The notes under the pieces: model-generated | The model's input: only the letters and a program-made list of their open reading frames with translations | Databases searched by the model: none | What the model was told of the DNA's origin: nothing | Part shown: positions 1 to 7,120 of the stretch, in pieces | Layout: each line of letters starts with the position of its first letter | Position numbering within the stretch: position 1 is the stretch's first letter | NCBI GenBank assembly: GCA_017397565.1 | Contig: JAFQIL010000003.1 | Location: 1-46,010 of the forward strand | DNA: 46,010 nucleotides | Origin: Oscillospiraceae bacterium | Lineage (GTDB): Bacteria; Bacillota; Clostridia; Oscillospirales; Oscillospiraceae | Reading direction: 5' to 3' | Made by a program: the position numbers and the translations under genes

Positions 1-99
1 GTAATACCTGTAGACTGGGATCCATTATTGTCGATGGGGGCAGGAACCCGTCAAGCGGTCAACCGCTTGCAGTGGGTCAGGTCATAGGTTCGAGTCCTA
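1..99 (+). repeat. 99-bp direct repeat, copy A (tRNA-tail element)
   Basis: These 99 bases recur without a mismatch at 265-363, a period of 264. The copy carries the end of a nested hairpin (the small hairpin CAGGTAATACCTG starts just left of the window edge), then a 7-bp hairpin CAAGCGG/CCGCTTG, then the T-arm of a tRNA. Because it begins inside a structure seen complete at 247-287, a further element copy probably lies just outside the window. No intact tRNA is formed: the bases left of the T-arm do not fold into an anticodon arm. Confidence 0.9.
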
Positions 100-111
100 T
101 ATCGTCCACCA
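74..111 (+). pseudogene. tRNA 3' end remnant (tRNA-Val-like)
   Basis: Positions 84-100 form a perfect 5-bp T-arm with loop TTCGAGT. They are followed by a 7-base acceptor strand ATCGTCC (101-107) and an encoded ACCA (108-111). A variable loop AGGTC (79-83) precedes the arm. The matching 5' acceptor, D-arm and anticodon arm are absent, so this is a tail without a head. From memory it resembles clostridial tRNA-Val tails, but the identity is not proven. It may be a 3' end regenerated when an element inserted downstream of a real tRNA outside the window. Confidence 0.6.
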
Positions 112-180
112 AAAGAAAAAGTCATCCCAATCGGGATGGCTTTTTTCTTTTGGTATGGTATTCAGATATAGGACTCGAAC
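84..180 (+). repeat. Long palindrome of tRNA 3' half with terminator core
   Basis: The tRNA tail, A-rich arm and hairpin GTCATCCC/GGGATGGC with T-run (121-146) are followed by the inverse of the same parts. TTTTCTTTTGGT mirrors the A-rich arm, and ATATAGGACTCGAAC (166-180) is the exact reverse complement of the T-arm segment 88-102. The left and right arms differ only around the acceptor end (155-165). The core should act as a rho-independent terminator, but the outer arms go well beyond what termination needs. Confidence 0.75.
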
Positions 181-287
181 AGGCCGGCGGTCGCAGACCG
201 CAACCAAGTGTCCGGTGGACACTTGGTTAGGCCGCGGAAGAGTCCTATGGATCGCAGGATGCAGGTAATACCTGTAGACTGGGATCC
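181..287 (+). ncRNA. Structured tRNA-trailing element, copy 1
   Basis: Nested stems are visible: GGCC (182-185) with GGCC (230-233); hairpin GCGGTC/GACCGC; a perfect 12-bp hairpin with 3-base loop at 202-228 around GTGTCCGGTGGACAC; GAGTCCTAT (240-248), able to pair with the upstream ATAGGACTC; and GGATC (249-253) with GATCC (283-287) enclosing CAGGTAATACCTG. The element after tRNA-Leu has the same order of stems with compensating base changes. I do not recognise it as a named RNA family. It could be transcribed tRNA trailer or a DNA-level mobile repeat. Confidence 0.55.
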
Positions 288-363
288 ATTATTGTCGATG
301 GGGGCAGGAACCCGTCAAGCGGTCAACCGCTTGCAGTGGGTCAGGTCATAGGTTCGAGTCCTA
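265..363 (+). repeat. 99-bp direct repeat, copy B
   Basis: Identical to 1-99. The match stops abruptly inside the T-stem after GTTCGAGTCCTA, where copy A continues into the acceptor strand and copy B runs into unrelated sequence. The sharp end inside a tRNA tail suggests a recombination or insertion boundary. Confidence 0.9.
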
Positions 364-510
364 AGATACCATATAAAAAGTGCGGTATAGAAAATATTAT
401 GTGAACGGCAAAATTGAAAAAGATCTTGATAGTCAGTTACTTTTAAATTGGTACTATATTTTGGTCAGAAACTTTTTGGTGAAATAGCATTTTGCACAAA
501 GAAGAATATC

Positions 511-539
511 TTGACAAATCGGTTTCTTTTTTAGATAAT
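511..539 (+). promoter_or_regulatory. Promoter of the anion permease gene
   Basis: A -35 box TTGACA (511-516) is followed after 17 bases by GATAAT (534-539). The -10 box overlaps the first in-frame ATG (538), so that ATG would lie upstream of the transcription start and cannot be the translation start from this promoter. Confidence 0.65.
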
Positions 540-561
540 GTGGTTGTTTTTTGTAAAGGAA

Positions 562-1695
562 GTGAAAACTACGAACCACATACATTTGTACCGAGGCGTC
601 AGCAGCTTTATTAAGAAAAATGTGGTGATGGTGGTTGCTATGATCGCAGCAGCGATCACCTGCTTTTTTGTGCCGCCGGATCGGGCGTATCTTGACTATT
701 TTGATGTCAAGACCTTAACCTGCCTGTTCTGTGTGCTGGCTGTGGTTTGCGCGTTGAAGAATATCAATTTTTTCTATATGTTAGCCAGAAAATTGATTCA
801 AATCTTCCGCAATACCCGGGTATGCATTCTCGCTTTGGTGTACATTACCTTTATCGGCTCTATGCTGATCGCCAACGACATGGCGCTGCTTACCTTTTTG
901 CCCCTTGGAACCTATGTAATCACCAAAACCGGCAAAGGAAAGTATATGGCATTTTGCTTTATTATGCAAAACATTGCTGCCAATCTGGGTGGTATGCTGA
1001 CCCCTTTCGGCAATCCTCAGAACCTGTATCTTTACACCAAGTTTCAGATCCCAAACGGAGAATTTATGGGGATCATGGCGGCACCCTTTGTGCTGGCGGT
1101 GATGCTGATCACAGTGTGCTGCATGATTTTTGTGAAGCCGGAGCCTTTGACGCTGAAGGATGAAAAGGTCAGCTTACCGGTGGGGCGGTCTATCGTGTAT
1201 CTGCTGTTGTTCGGTCTTGCCATCGCAATCGTTTTTCGCGGGGTTCCTTACGGGATCGGTCTTGTTGTGATTCCTGCGGTGATGCTGTTTATGGATCGCA
1301 AAGCGTTGAAAATGGTGGACTATCCACTGCTGCTTACCTTTGTGTTTTTCTTTGTTTTTTCGGGGAATATGGCACGCATCGAGGCGGTGCGTCGGTTGTT
1401 TTCTTACCTGTTGGAGAAAAATACCTTGTTGGTATCCACCTTGTCCTGTCAGGTGATCAGCAATGTACCGTCTGCGATCCTTCTTTCCCAATTTACGGAT
1501 AACTACAAGCATCTTTTGCTGGGTGTTAATATCGGCGGCGTGGGAACGCTCATTGCCTCTCTGGCCAGCTTGATTACATACCGTGAGTACAGCAAGCAAA
1601 ACAAAGGAAAGACTGGCCGTTATATCTTGCTGTTTACCGCATTCAATTTCGCGTTTTTGATTATTTTGGCAGCATTCAGCTTGCTGTTTCAATAG
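562..1695 (+). CDS. SLC13/ArsB-type anion permease
   Basis: An inner-membrane transporter of the anion-permease (SLC13/DASS, ArsB/NhaD) superfamily, expected to import dicarboxylates or another organic or inorganic anion. Evidence is a string of 9-11 hydrophobic segments, the FFVPPD-type end of the first helix, and GGMLTPFGNPQNLYL, which matches the conserved hairpin motif of the family. The first in-frame ATG (538) lies in the -10 box, so translation probably begins at GTG 562, giving about 377 residues. AAAGGA (555-560) is unusually close to that codon, so the start is uncertain. The gene has its own promoter and is followed by a separately promoted gene. The substrate cannot be told from sequence. 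Confidence 0.8.
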   Translation: MKTTNHIHLYRGVSSFIKKNVVMVVAMIAAAITCFFVPPDRAYLDYFDVKTLTCLFCVLAVVCALKNINFFYMLARKLIQIFRNTRVCILALVYITFIGSMLIANDMALLTFLPLGTYVITKTGKGKYMAFCFIMQNIAANLGGMLTPFGNPQNLYLYTKFQIPNGEFMGIMAAPFVLAVMLITVCCMIFVKPEPLTLKDEKVSLPVGRSIVYLLLFGLAIAIVFRGVPYGIGLVVIPAVMLFMDRKALKMVDYPLLLTFVFFFVFSGNMARIEAVRRLFSYLLEKNTLLVSTLSCQVISNVPSAILLSQFTDNYKHLLLGVNIGGVGTLIASLASLITYREYSKQNKGKTGRYILLFTAFNFAFLIILAAFSLLFQ

Positions 1696-1724
1696 AGTTT
1701 TTGTTACGAATGTTGGTCGATTCG

Positions 1725-1752
1725 TTGACAAATTAAAAAATGGCTGTATAAT
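1725..1752 (+). promoter_or_regulatory. Promoter of the zinc-ribbon membrane protein gene
   Basis: TTGACA (1725-1730), 16-base spacer, TATAAT (1747-1752). AGGAGG (1771-1776) follows 8 bases before the ATG at 1785. Confidence 0.8.
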
Positions 1753-1784
1753 AGAATTACCATCATTTTTAGGAGGTTTTAGCT

Positions 1785-2225
1785 ATGTACATTTGCCCCA
1801 ATTGCGGAAAAACATACGAAGATGAAGTGGCTTTCTGCTCAGCCTGCGGCACAAAAGTTATTGTTAAGCCGGCACCCGTGGAGGAGGTTCCGGATAATGC
1901 GATTAAGCCTGCTGAGTCGTTTATTGTGACGCTGATGTCCTTCCTGGCAAATGCTGTGCAGATTGTTTCTGCGTTCTTTGCTGCGGTAGCGCTGGCAACT
2001 TCCTATGTCAGAGTGAGAACTTATTCTGCCTCGCTGATTCCCGGTACAGGAAGCGCCGTGTTCGCGTTGCTGTTTGCTATGGGCGGCTTGGGCTTGTCCG
2101 TTGTTTCCTTTATTTTCTCTATGAAAAACGGTGCCGATCTCAAGACTAAGTTTAATAAAATCACAAGCATGGCTTCCGGTTTCCTGCTGTTTATTCTCAG
2201 CATTGTACTGCTTGCGCAAGTTTAA
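1785..2225 (+). CDS. Zinc-ribbon membrane protein, unknown function
   Basis: A 146-residue protein. Residues 4-23 hold two CxxC pairs (CPNCGK and CSACGT), a classic small zinc ribbon. A proline-rich linker follows, then about three hydrophobic helices (roughly 48-70, 85-110 and 125-145). It is probably a membrane protein with the ribbon on the cytoplasmic side. Such proteins are common in Clostridia and have no settled role. It is monocistronic, with a consensus promoter, an optimal SD and a strong terminator. Confidence 0.75.
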   Translation: MYICPNCGKTYEDEVAFCSACGTKVIVKPAPVEEVPDNAIKPAESFIVTLMSFLANAVQIVSAFFAAVALATSYVRVRTYSASLIPGTGSAVFALLFAMGGLGLSVVSFIFSMKNGADLKTKFNKITSMASGFLLFILSIVLLAQV

Positions 2226-2235
2226 TGATAATACC

Positions 2236-2265
2236 AAGCCCCCGGCTTTGTGCCGGGGGCTTTTT
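2236..2265 (+). terminator. Rho-independent terminator
   Basis: Stem GCCCCCGGC/GCCGGGGGC with loop TTTGT and a T-run. An A-pair on the left gives partial function for the convergent regulator gene as well. Confidence 0.9.
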
Positions 2266-2295
2266 CGTGCACAGGGCGGTTAAATACGGGCCTGT

Positions 2296-3162
2296 TTATT
2301 TGAAATTCGGAAGCGTGTCGATGGCCGTGTAAGCGGAAGGGGTCTTTCCGGTCACGGCAGTAAAAGCGGTATAGAAATTGGAGGAGCTGGAAAAACCGCA
2401 TTGCTCCGCAATTTCCAGCTTGGTCATGGATGTGGTTCTGAGTAAGCTGATGGCCAGTTCTACCCGCTTGATGGTGATGTATTTCCAAGGGGAGACACCG
2501 TTGAATTTCTTGAAGAGAGAGGAAAAGTAGGTGGGGGTAAGGTGAGCCACATCTGCCAGTTCCTTTAAGGTCAGAGGCTCTGCCAAATGCTGTTGAATAT
2601 ACTGCATGGCGGCTTTAAGATCATGGACAGGCGCGGTAGGACTGCTGATGGCTTTTTTAGGGTCGATGCAGTCATATTGCCGGATCATATGGACTAAGAC
2701 AGAGAACAGCAGATACTTTGCGTTGATAACACAGCCTACCTGCTGCTGGATCAGTTCCTGTTCCAAGCTGGAAAGCTTTTCTGCTAAAATGGCATCGCCG
2801 GCAGGAAAGCGGTTGCTGAACTGCTTCCCACGGGCGGCAAACAGGTTTAAGATTTGACTGCATTCAAATTGCTCCCACAGAATTCGTGGCTCAAAGTGGA
2901 AGTTCAGAAGATCCATTTCCTGATGGATCTCGGTAATACAGTGGGCTTCGTTGCTGCCAAACAGGAAAACATCCCCGGCATGAAATTCATATTGCCTGTT
3001 TTGCAGACGGTAAATGCCGCTGCCTTTTAAAAAGAAGGAAAGCTCACATTCGGTGTGATGGTGGGCTTGGTAGGGGCGTTCCTGGGATGGAAGATAGGAA
3101 TGGTAGGCCTTGAGGACAATATTCCCGTTGTCGTCGGTCAATAAAATTTCCGGTGAACGCAT
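2296..3162 (-). CDS. AraC-family transcriptional regulator
   Basis: A 288-residue regulator. The N-terminal half looks like a cupin sugar-binding domain (HHHTECELSFFLKG near residue 35, then GDVFLFGSNEAHCI). The last 100 residues form the double helix-turn-helix of AraC proteins, with LKELADVAHLTPTYFSSLFKK and IAEQCGFSSSSNFYTAF. It is transcribed away from the dehydratase operon at 3391, so it most likely controls that operon in response to its sugar or sugar acid. AGGAG lies 8 bases before the ATG. The effector is unknown. Confidence 0.88.
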   Translation of the reverse strand: MRSPEILLTDDNGNIVLKAYHSYLPSQERPYQAHHHTECELSFFLKGSGIYRLQNRQYEFHAGDVFLFGSNEAHCITEIHQEMDLLNFHFEPRILWEQFECSQILNLFAARGKQFSNRFPAGDAILAEKLSSLEQELIQQQVGCVINAKYLLFSVLVHMIRQYDCIDPKKAISSPTAPVHDLKAAMQYIQQHLAEPLTLKELADVAHLTPTYFSSLFKKFNGVSPWKYITIKRVELAISLLRTTSMTKLEIAEQCGFSSSSNFYTAFTAVTGKTPSAYTAIDTLPNFK

Positions 3163-3390
3163 AAGGTTATCTCCTAAGATACAATCGTAAAATACAGGAC
3201 AGAGTTCGTAATAATGCAGATTGTTTTTATCTCCATATTATGGTATATATAATACTGTAATGGACAAAGTGTGTCAATAGTGAAGCGTTATTTTAGTTTG
3301 TCTGTTGGAAGCTTGTTTGAAAATTTGGGATAGGTTTTCCGGTTTGGGAAGGCCTATTGCTATGAAAAAGAAAAATTGGAGGTATTCCGG

Positions 3391-4728
3391 ATGAATTTTT
3401 GTTCCAACCCCTCGGATCTGAAAATCACAGATCTGCGCTGCGTGGATATTGATGGTGCCCCGAAGCGCTGCACCATTATCCGCATCGACACAAACCAGGG
3501 TATCAGCGGCTACGGCGAAGTCAGAGATGCTTCTTCCAAGACCTACGCGCTGATGCTCAAGAGCCGTATTCTTGGCGAAAACCCCTGTAATGTGGATAAG
3601 ATCTTCCGCAAGATCAAGCAGTTCGGCGGTCATTCCCGTCAGGGCGGCGGTGTTTCCGGCATTGAGATCGCTTTGTGGGATCTGGCAGGCAAGGCTTACG
3701 GCGTGCCTGTGTATCAGCTGCTGGGCGGCAAGTTCCGGGATGAGATCCGTATTTACTGCGATACCGATGTAGACGGCCGTCACACCGGTCGCGACATGGG
3801 TCTGGCTCTGAAAAAGCGCATGGAAATGGGATTTACCTTCCTGAAGATGGACCTCGGTATCGGCTTGCTGCTGGATGAGCCCGGTACCATCAACGCACCT
3901 TTGGGATTTATCGACGAGATGAAGAAGTATGCTTCCCACATTCTGAATGTTCAGGGCGGCAGTGTAGAAGCTGACATGGTCAAGCATCAGAAGAGCTACG
4001 CCATTGTCAACACCGCGCACCCCTTTACCGGCATCCACCTGACAGAAAAGGGCCTGGATTTCCTGGAAAATTATGTCCGGGAGGTTCGTGAGGTCATCGG
4101 TTATGAAGTGCCTCTGGCTATCGACCACTTCGGCCATGTGTGTGTGGAGGACTGCATCCGCTTTGCCAGAAGAATGGAAAAGTACAACATCGCATGGATG
4201 GAGGACATGGTTCCCTGGATCTTTACCGATCAGCATGTGCGTCTAAGAAACAGCACCACCATCCCTAACTGCACCGGCGAGGATATTTATCTGAAGGAAG
4301 GTTTTGAAACGCTGATCAAGGCCGGTGGTGTTTCTGTGATCCATCCCGACATCCTGACCTGTGGTGGTGCTTTGGAGCTGAAGAAGATTGCGGACATTGC
4401 TGACGATCACGGCGTTGCCGTGGCGGTTCATATGGCGGAAAGCCCTGTTGCCTGCCTGGCAGCGGTACATACTGCTGCTGCTATGCACAACGTGCTGGCA
4501 CTGGAACTGCACTCTGTGGATGTGCCTTGGTGGGCAGACATGGTTACCGGTCTGGAGAAGCCTCTGATCAAGGACGGCTTTATCCGCGTACCTGAGAAGC
4601 CCGGTCTTGGTTTCGACGATCTGAATGAAGAAGTCATCAAGGCTCACATTAATCCCAAGATCCCCGGATACTTCCTGCCCACCGATGCGTGGAATACGGA
4701 GTTCTCCAACGACAGAATTTGGAGCTGA
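3391..4728 (+). CDS. Enolase-superfamily (MR/MLE) sugar-acid dehydratase
   Basis: Predicted cytoplasmic Mg2+ enzyme of the mandelate racemase/muconate lactonizing family, most likely an aldonate dehydratase yielding a 2-keto-3-deoxy acid. Counting from the ATG at 3391 (GGAGG 10 bases upstream; an in-frame ATG at 3376 lacks an SD), there are 445 residues. Likely metal ligands are Asp245 (AIDHFG), Glu271 (WMED) and Glu297 (TGED). The Asp320/His347 pair (HPDI and VHMAE) fits the family base dyad, and KMD at 152-154 takes the place of the usual KxK. Residues about 160-225 form an extra stretch between KMD and Asp245, making the protein longer than typical members. First gene of the operon; the exact substrate is not deducible. 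Confidence 0.85.
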   Translation: MNFCSNPSDLKITDLRCVDIDGAPKRCTIIRIDTNQGISGYGEVRDASSKTYALMLKSRILGENPCNVDKIFRKIKQFGGHSRQGGGVSGIEIALWDLAGKAYGVPVYQLLGGKFRDEIRIYCDTDVDGRHTGRDMGLALKKRMEMGFTFLKMDLGIGLLLDEPGTINAPLGFIDEMKKYASHILNVQGGSVEADMVKHQKSYAIVNTAHPFTGIHLTEKGLDFLENYVREVREVIGYEVPLAIDHFGHVCVEDCIRFARRMEKYNIAWMEDMVPWIFTDQHVRLRNSTTIPNCTGEDIYLKEGFETLIKAGGVSVIHPDILTCGGALELKKIADIADDHGVAVAVHMAESPVACLAAVHTAAAMHNVLALELHSVDVPWWADMVTGLEKPLIKDGFIRVPEKPGLGFDDLNEEVIKAHINPKIPGYFLPTDAWNTEFSNDRIWS

Positions 4729-4735
4729 TACCGCT

Positions 4736-5437
4736 ATGGGAGAGTTAACGATTCGTTGGATCGGTCAGGGCGGCTATCTGTTTTCTGACGGAAACACAAC
4801 GGTCTGTGTCGATCCGTATCTTTCCGATGTGGTGAACCGGGTGGCGGGGCGTCCCCGGATGGTAGAGCCTGCGGTTCAGCCGGAGGCACTTTCCTGTGAT
4901 GTGGTGGTGTGTACCCACAACCATTTGGATCACATTGATATCGATGCCATTCCCCGGATGCAGAAGGAAGGTCTGCCTTTTTTGGCACCTTCCCACGGGG
5001 AAGAAACCTTGCGCAGCTGTGGTGTAACCGACTACACAGCATTTGACGAAGGTGCGGTTTACCAAATTGGCGCATTTACCCTGAAGGCGGTGTTTGCGGA
5101 TCATTCTGTCCCGGCGGTGGGACTTCTGCTGTGTCACGGAAACCGGAAGATCTATCTTTCCGGCGACACCGAGTACCATGAAAAGCTAAAGGAATTGTCC
5201 GGTGAGGCGTTGGATATTGCCATTATCTGCATTAACGGAAGACTTGGCAATATGAATGTCGATCAGGCTGTGGAGCTGACAAAGGCACTCAATCCGACGG
5301 TTGGCATTCCCACTCATTATGGAATGTTCGAGAGCAACACAGAGGATCCCGCAAAGTATACCTCTCGTTTGACTTGTGGTGTAGAATTAAACTATAACCA
5401 AGTTTATGAAGTAGAGGAGCTGATCAAAAATGTTTGA
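4736..5437 (+). CDS. UlaG-like metallo-beta-lactamase-fold hydrolase (lactonase candidate)
   Basis: A 233-residue MBL-fold metallohydrolase. The signature HNHLDH (61-66) gives the first zinc or manganese ligands, LSGDTEY the bridging Asp and PTHYGMF the last His. The closest characterised relatives by layout are UlaG-type L-ascorbate-6-phosphate lactonases, so lactone hydrolysis is the best guess. It starts 7 bases after the dehydratase stop, with a weak GGAG 11 bases upstream. Its end overlaps the next gene by 8 bases, suggesting translational coupling. A lactonase beside a dehydrogenase and an aldonate dehydratase fits an oxidative sugar pathway. Function is inferred from context. Confidence 0.78.
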   Translation: MGELTIRWIGQGGYLFSDGNTTVCVDPYLSDVVNRVAGRPRMVEPAVQPEALSCDVVVCTHNHLDHIDIDAIPRMQKEGLPFLAPSHGEETLRSCGVTDYTAFDEGAVYQIGAFTLKAVFADHSVPAVGLLLCHGNRKIYLSGDTEYHEKLKELSGEALDIAIICINGRLGNMNVDQAVELTKALNPTVGIPTHYGMFESNTEDPAKYTSRLTCGVELNYNQVYEVEELIKNV

Positions 5438-6158
5438 CCTGCATGGAAAAACGGCAGTTGTGACCGGTGCTACCCAGGGCATTGGCTTTGCCATCGCAAA
5501 AATTTTGGCAGAGCATGGCGCGAAGGTGTTTGTTTGCGGCTGCCACAGTCAGCAAAAGACAGAAGCGGCTGCTGCCAAAATTCCAAACGCTGTAGCGGCT
5601 GCCGTGGATGTTTCTAAGGAAGAATCCATCAACCAGCTCTATCAGATGACCGGTGATGTGGATATTTTGGTACTCAACGCCTCTATCCAGCACCGGGGTA
5701 CCTGGGACAGTTTCACAGTAGAGCAGTTTGACGAAACGGTAGACTGCAACCTGAAAAGCACATACCTTTTGATCCGTAAATACGCTCCCGGTATGAAGAA
5801 TCAGGGCTGGGGACGGATCGTGACCTTGGGAAGCGTCAATCAATACAATCAGCATCCGGAGCTTTCCCTGTATGGCATTACAAAGGCGGCGCAGATGAAA
5901 ATGGTAAAGAATTTTGCGCCTGCTCTGGCACCCTACGGCGTTACCATCAACAATGTGGCCCCCGGTGCCATCCATACCCCCCGGAACGCGGAAATCTACG
6001 ACAATGACGCACTGCGGGCTGGTGTGGAGGCGAAAATTCCCTGCGGTCGTTTCGGTGAGCCGGAGGATATTGCACCTGCGGTGCTGCTGCTTTGCTCTCA
6101 GGAGGGAAGCTACATTACCGGTAGTGAGATCATCATTGACGGCGGACTGTCTTTATAA
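5430..6158 (+). CDS. Short-chain dehydrogenase/reductase (SDR), FabG-like
   Basis: A classical SDR of 242 residues. It has TGATQGIG (12-19) for NAD(P) binding, NAS at 83-85, a catalytic Ser in GSVNQ (135), Tyr148 and Lys152 (YGITK), and the C-terminal GSEIIIDGG. In this operon the likely role is oxidation of a sugar to its lactone, or of a keto-deoxy acid, rather than fatty-acid synthesis, because no fab genes are near. It overlaps the upstream gene and is followed by an AAGGAGG site for the next. Confidence 0.85.
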   Translation: MFDLHGKTAVVTGATQGIGFAIAKILAEHGAKVFVCGCHSQQKTEAAAAKIPNAVAAAVDVSKEESINQLYQMTGDVDILVLNASIQHRGTWDSFTVEQFDETVDCNLKSTYLLIRKYAPGMKNQGWGRIVTLGSVNQYNQHPELSLYGITKAAQMKMVKNFAPALAPYGVTINNVAPGAIHTPRNAEIYDNDALRAGVEAKIPCGRFGEPEDIAPAVLLLCSQEGSYITGSEIIIDGGLSL

Positions 6159-6189
6159 TCAGTACCGCATAATATTAAGGAGGAACATC

Positions 6190-7098
6190 ATGCATTTTAA
6201 CGACAGAGAAGAAATCATTGCGTTGACCCCTATGTGGAAGGGTGAAAGACTTCCCGACGGTCGTCCCATGGTTGATGAAAAATACTTGAAGGCTCTGCGG
6301 ACCTTGACTTTGGAAGAGGTTTGGAAGCCCATCTTTGTAAAGGGCTATGAGAGCCAGTTTGAGGGCCGCTTCCAAACACTGCACAATGACGGCAGAAAGC
6401 TCATCGGCCGCGCTGTCACCGCAACCTATTGCCCTTACCGGCCTGACCTGGATGAATTCACCAAGGATGTTGGCCGTAGCGAGGGCAGAACCGGCACTTA
6501 CAACCAGTGGGTCATCGACAACTTGCTGCCCTACGATGTGCCTGTTATCGATATGTATGACAAGATCTACAAGGGCACCTTCCTGGGCGGTAACCTGACT
6601 ACCGCTCTGAAGAATAAGACCAAGAATGAAAACGGCGGCGCTGTTATTTGGGGCGGCGTTCGCGATGTGGAGCAGATGCATAAGGTGGAGGATACTCAGG
6701 TCTACTTCCGTGGTATCGATCCTACCCCCATCCGCGACTTCATTATGACCGGCTATAATACCACCACCCGGATCGGCAATGCTGTATGTCTGCCCGGTGA
6801 CGTTGTCTTCGGTGCCGGCGGCGGTGTGCTGTTCATTCCTTCTCACTTGGTTGCTGAGGTCGTTGGCGGCGCTGCCAAGACCCAGGTCAAGGACCTGTTT
6901 GGCTTTGAAATGATCAGCCTGAATAAGTTCACCACAGCGCAGATCGACAAGAACACCTGGACAAAGGAAATGCTGGATCTGCTGATGGACTTTATCGAAA
7001 AGGACGACAGAGCTGCAGAGTACCGGGGCTTGGATTGGAGCGAAGAGTACGATCTGGCTATCAACGGCGATCCCAACGATACCCAGTCTTCTTTGTAA
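6190..7098 (+). CDS. RraA / HMG-aldolase-like family protein
   Basis: A 302-residue protein of the RraA-like fold (RNase E inhibitor RraA and 4-hydroxy-4-methyl-2-oxoglutarate aldolase). It has GGVRD (155-159), carrying the Arg-Asp pair that binds pyruvate and metal in the aldolases, followed by VYFRG and GDVVFGAGGGVLFIP. It is longer than RraA (about 160-230), with extra N- and C-terminal parts. In a sugar-acid operon a pyruvate-releasing aldolase or a lyase role is more likely than RNase control. The start is fixed by AGGAGG 7 bases upstream. The acid-rich DxDG motif of many members reads GAGGG here, so catalysis may differ. Confidence 0.78.
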   Translation: MHFNDREEIIALTPMWKGERLPDGRPMVDEKYLKALRTLTLEEVWKPIFVKGYESQFEGRFQTLHNDGRKLIGRAVTATYCPYRPDLDEFTKDVGRSEGRTGTYNQWVIDNLLPYDVPVIDMYDKIYKGTFLGGNLTTALKNKTKNENGGAVIWGGVRDVEQMHKVEDTQVYFRGIDPTPIRDFIMTGYNTTTRIGNAVCLPGDVVFGAGGGVLFIPSHLVAEVVGGAAKTQVKDLFGFEMISLNKFTTAQIDKNTWTKEMLDLLMDFIEKDDRAAEYRGLDWSEEYDLAINGDPNDTQSSL

Positions 7099-7120
7099 GC
7101 CAATATAGGAGGACAATATT

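Noticed and set aside
1-111. Complete tRNA gene
   Set aside because: Only T-arm, acceptor strand and CCA are present. Bases 62-73 do not form an anticodon stem and no 5' acceptor exists in the window.
1-363. CRISPR array
   Set aside because: Repeats are 99 bp with a tRNA tail, only two copies are visible, there is no spacer pattern and no cas genes.
4625-4735. Longer N-terminus for the MBL-fold hydrolase
   Set aside because: The stretch overlaps the dehydratase gene in another frame and adds no family sequence; the fold begins right at MGELTIRWIG.
5914-6189. Longer N-terminus for the RraA-like protein
   Set aside because: It overlaps the SDR coding sequence out of frame; a strong AGGAGG and ATG at 6190 fit better.
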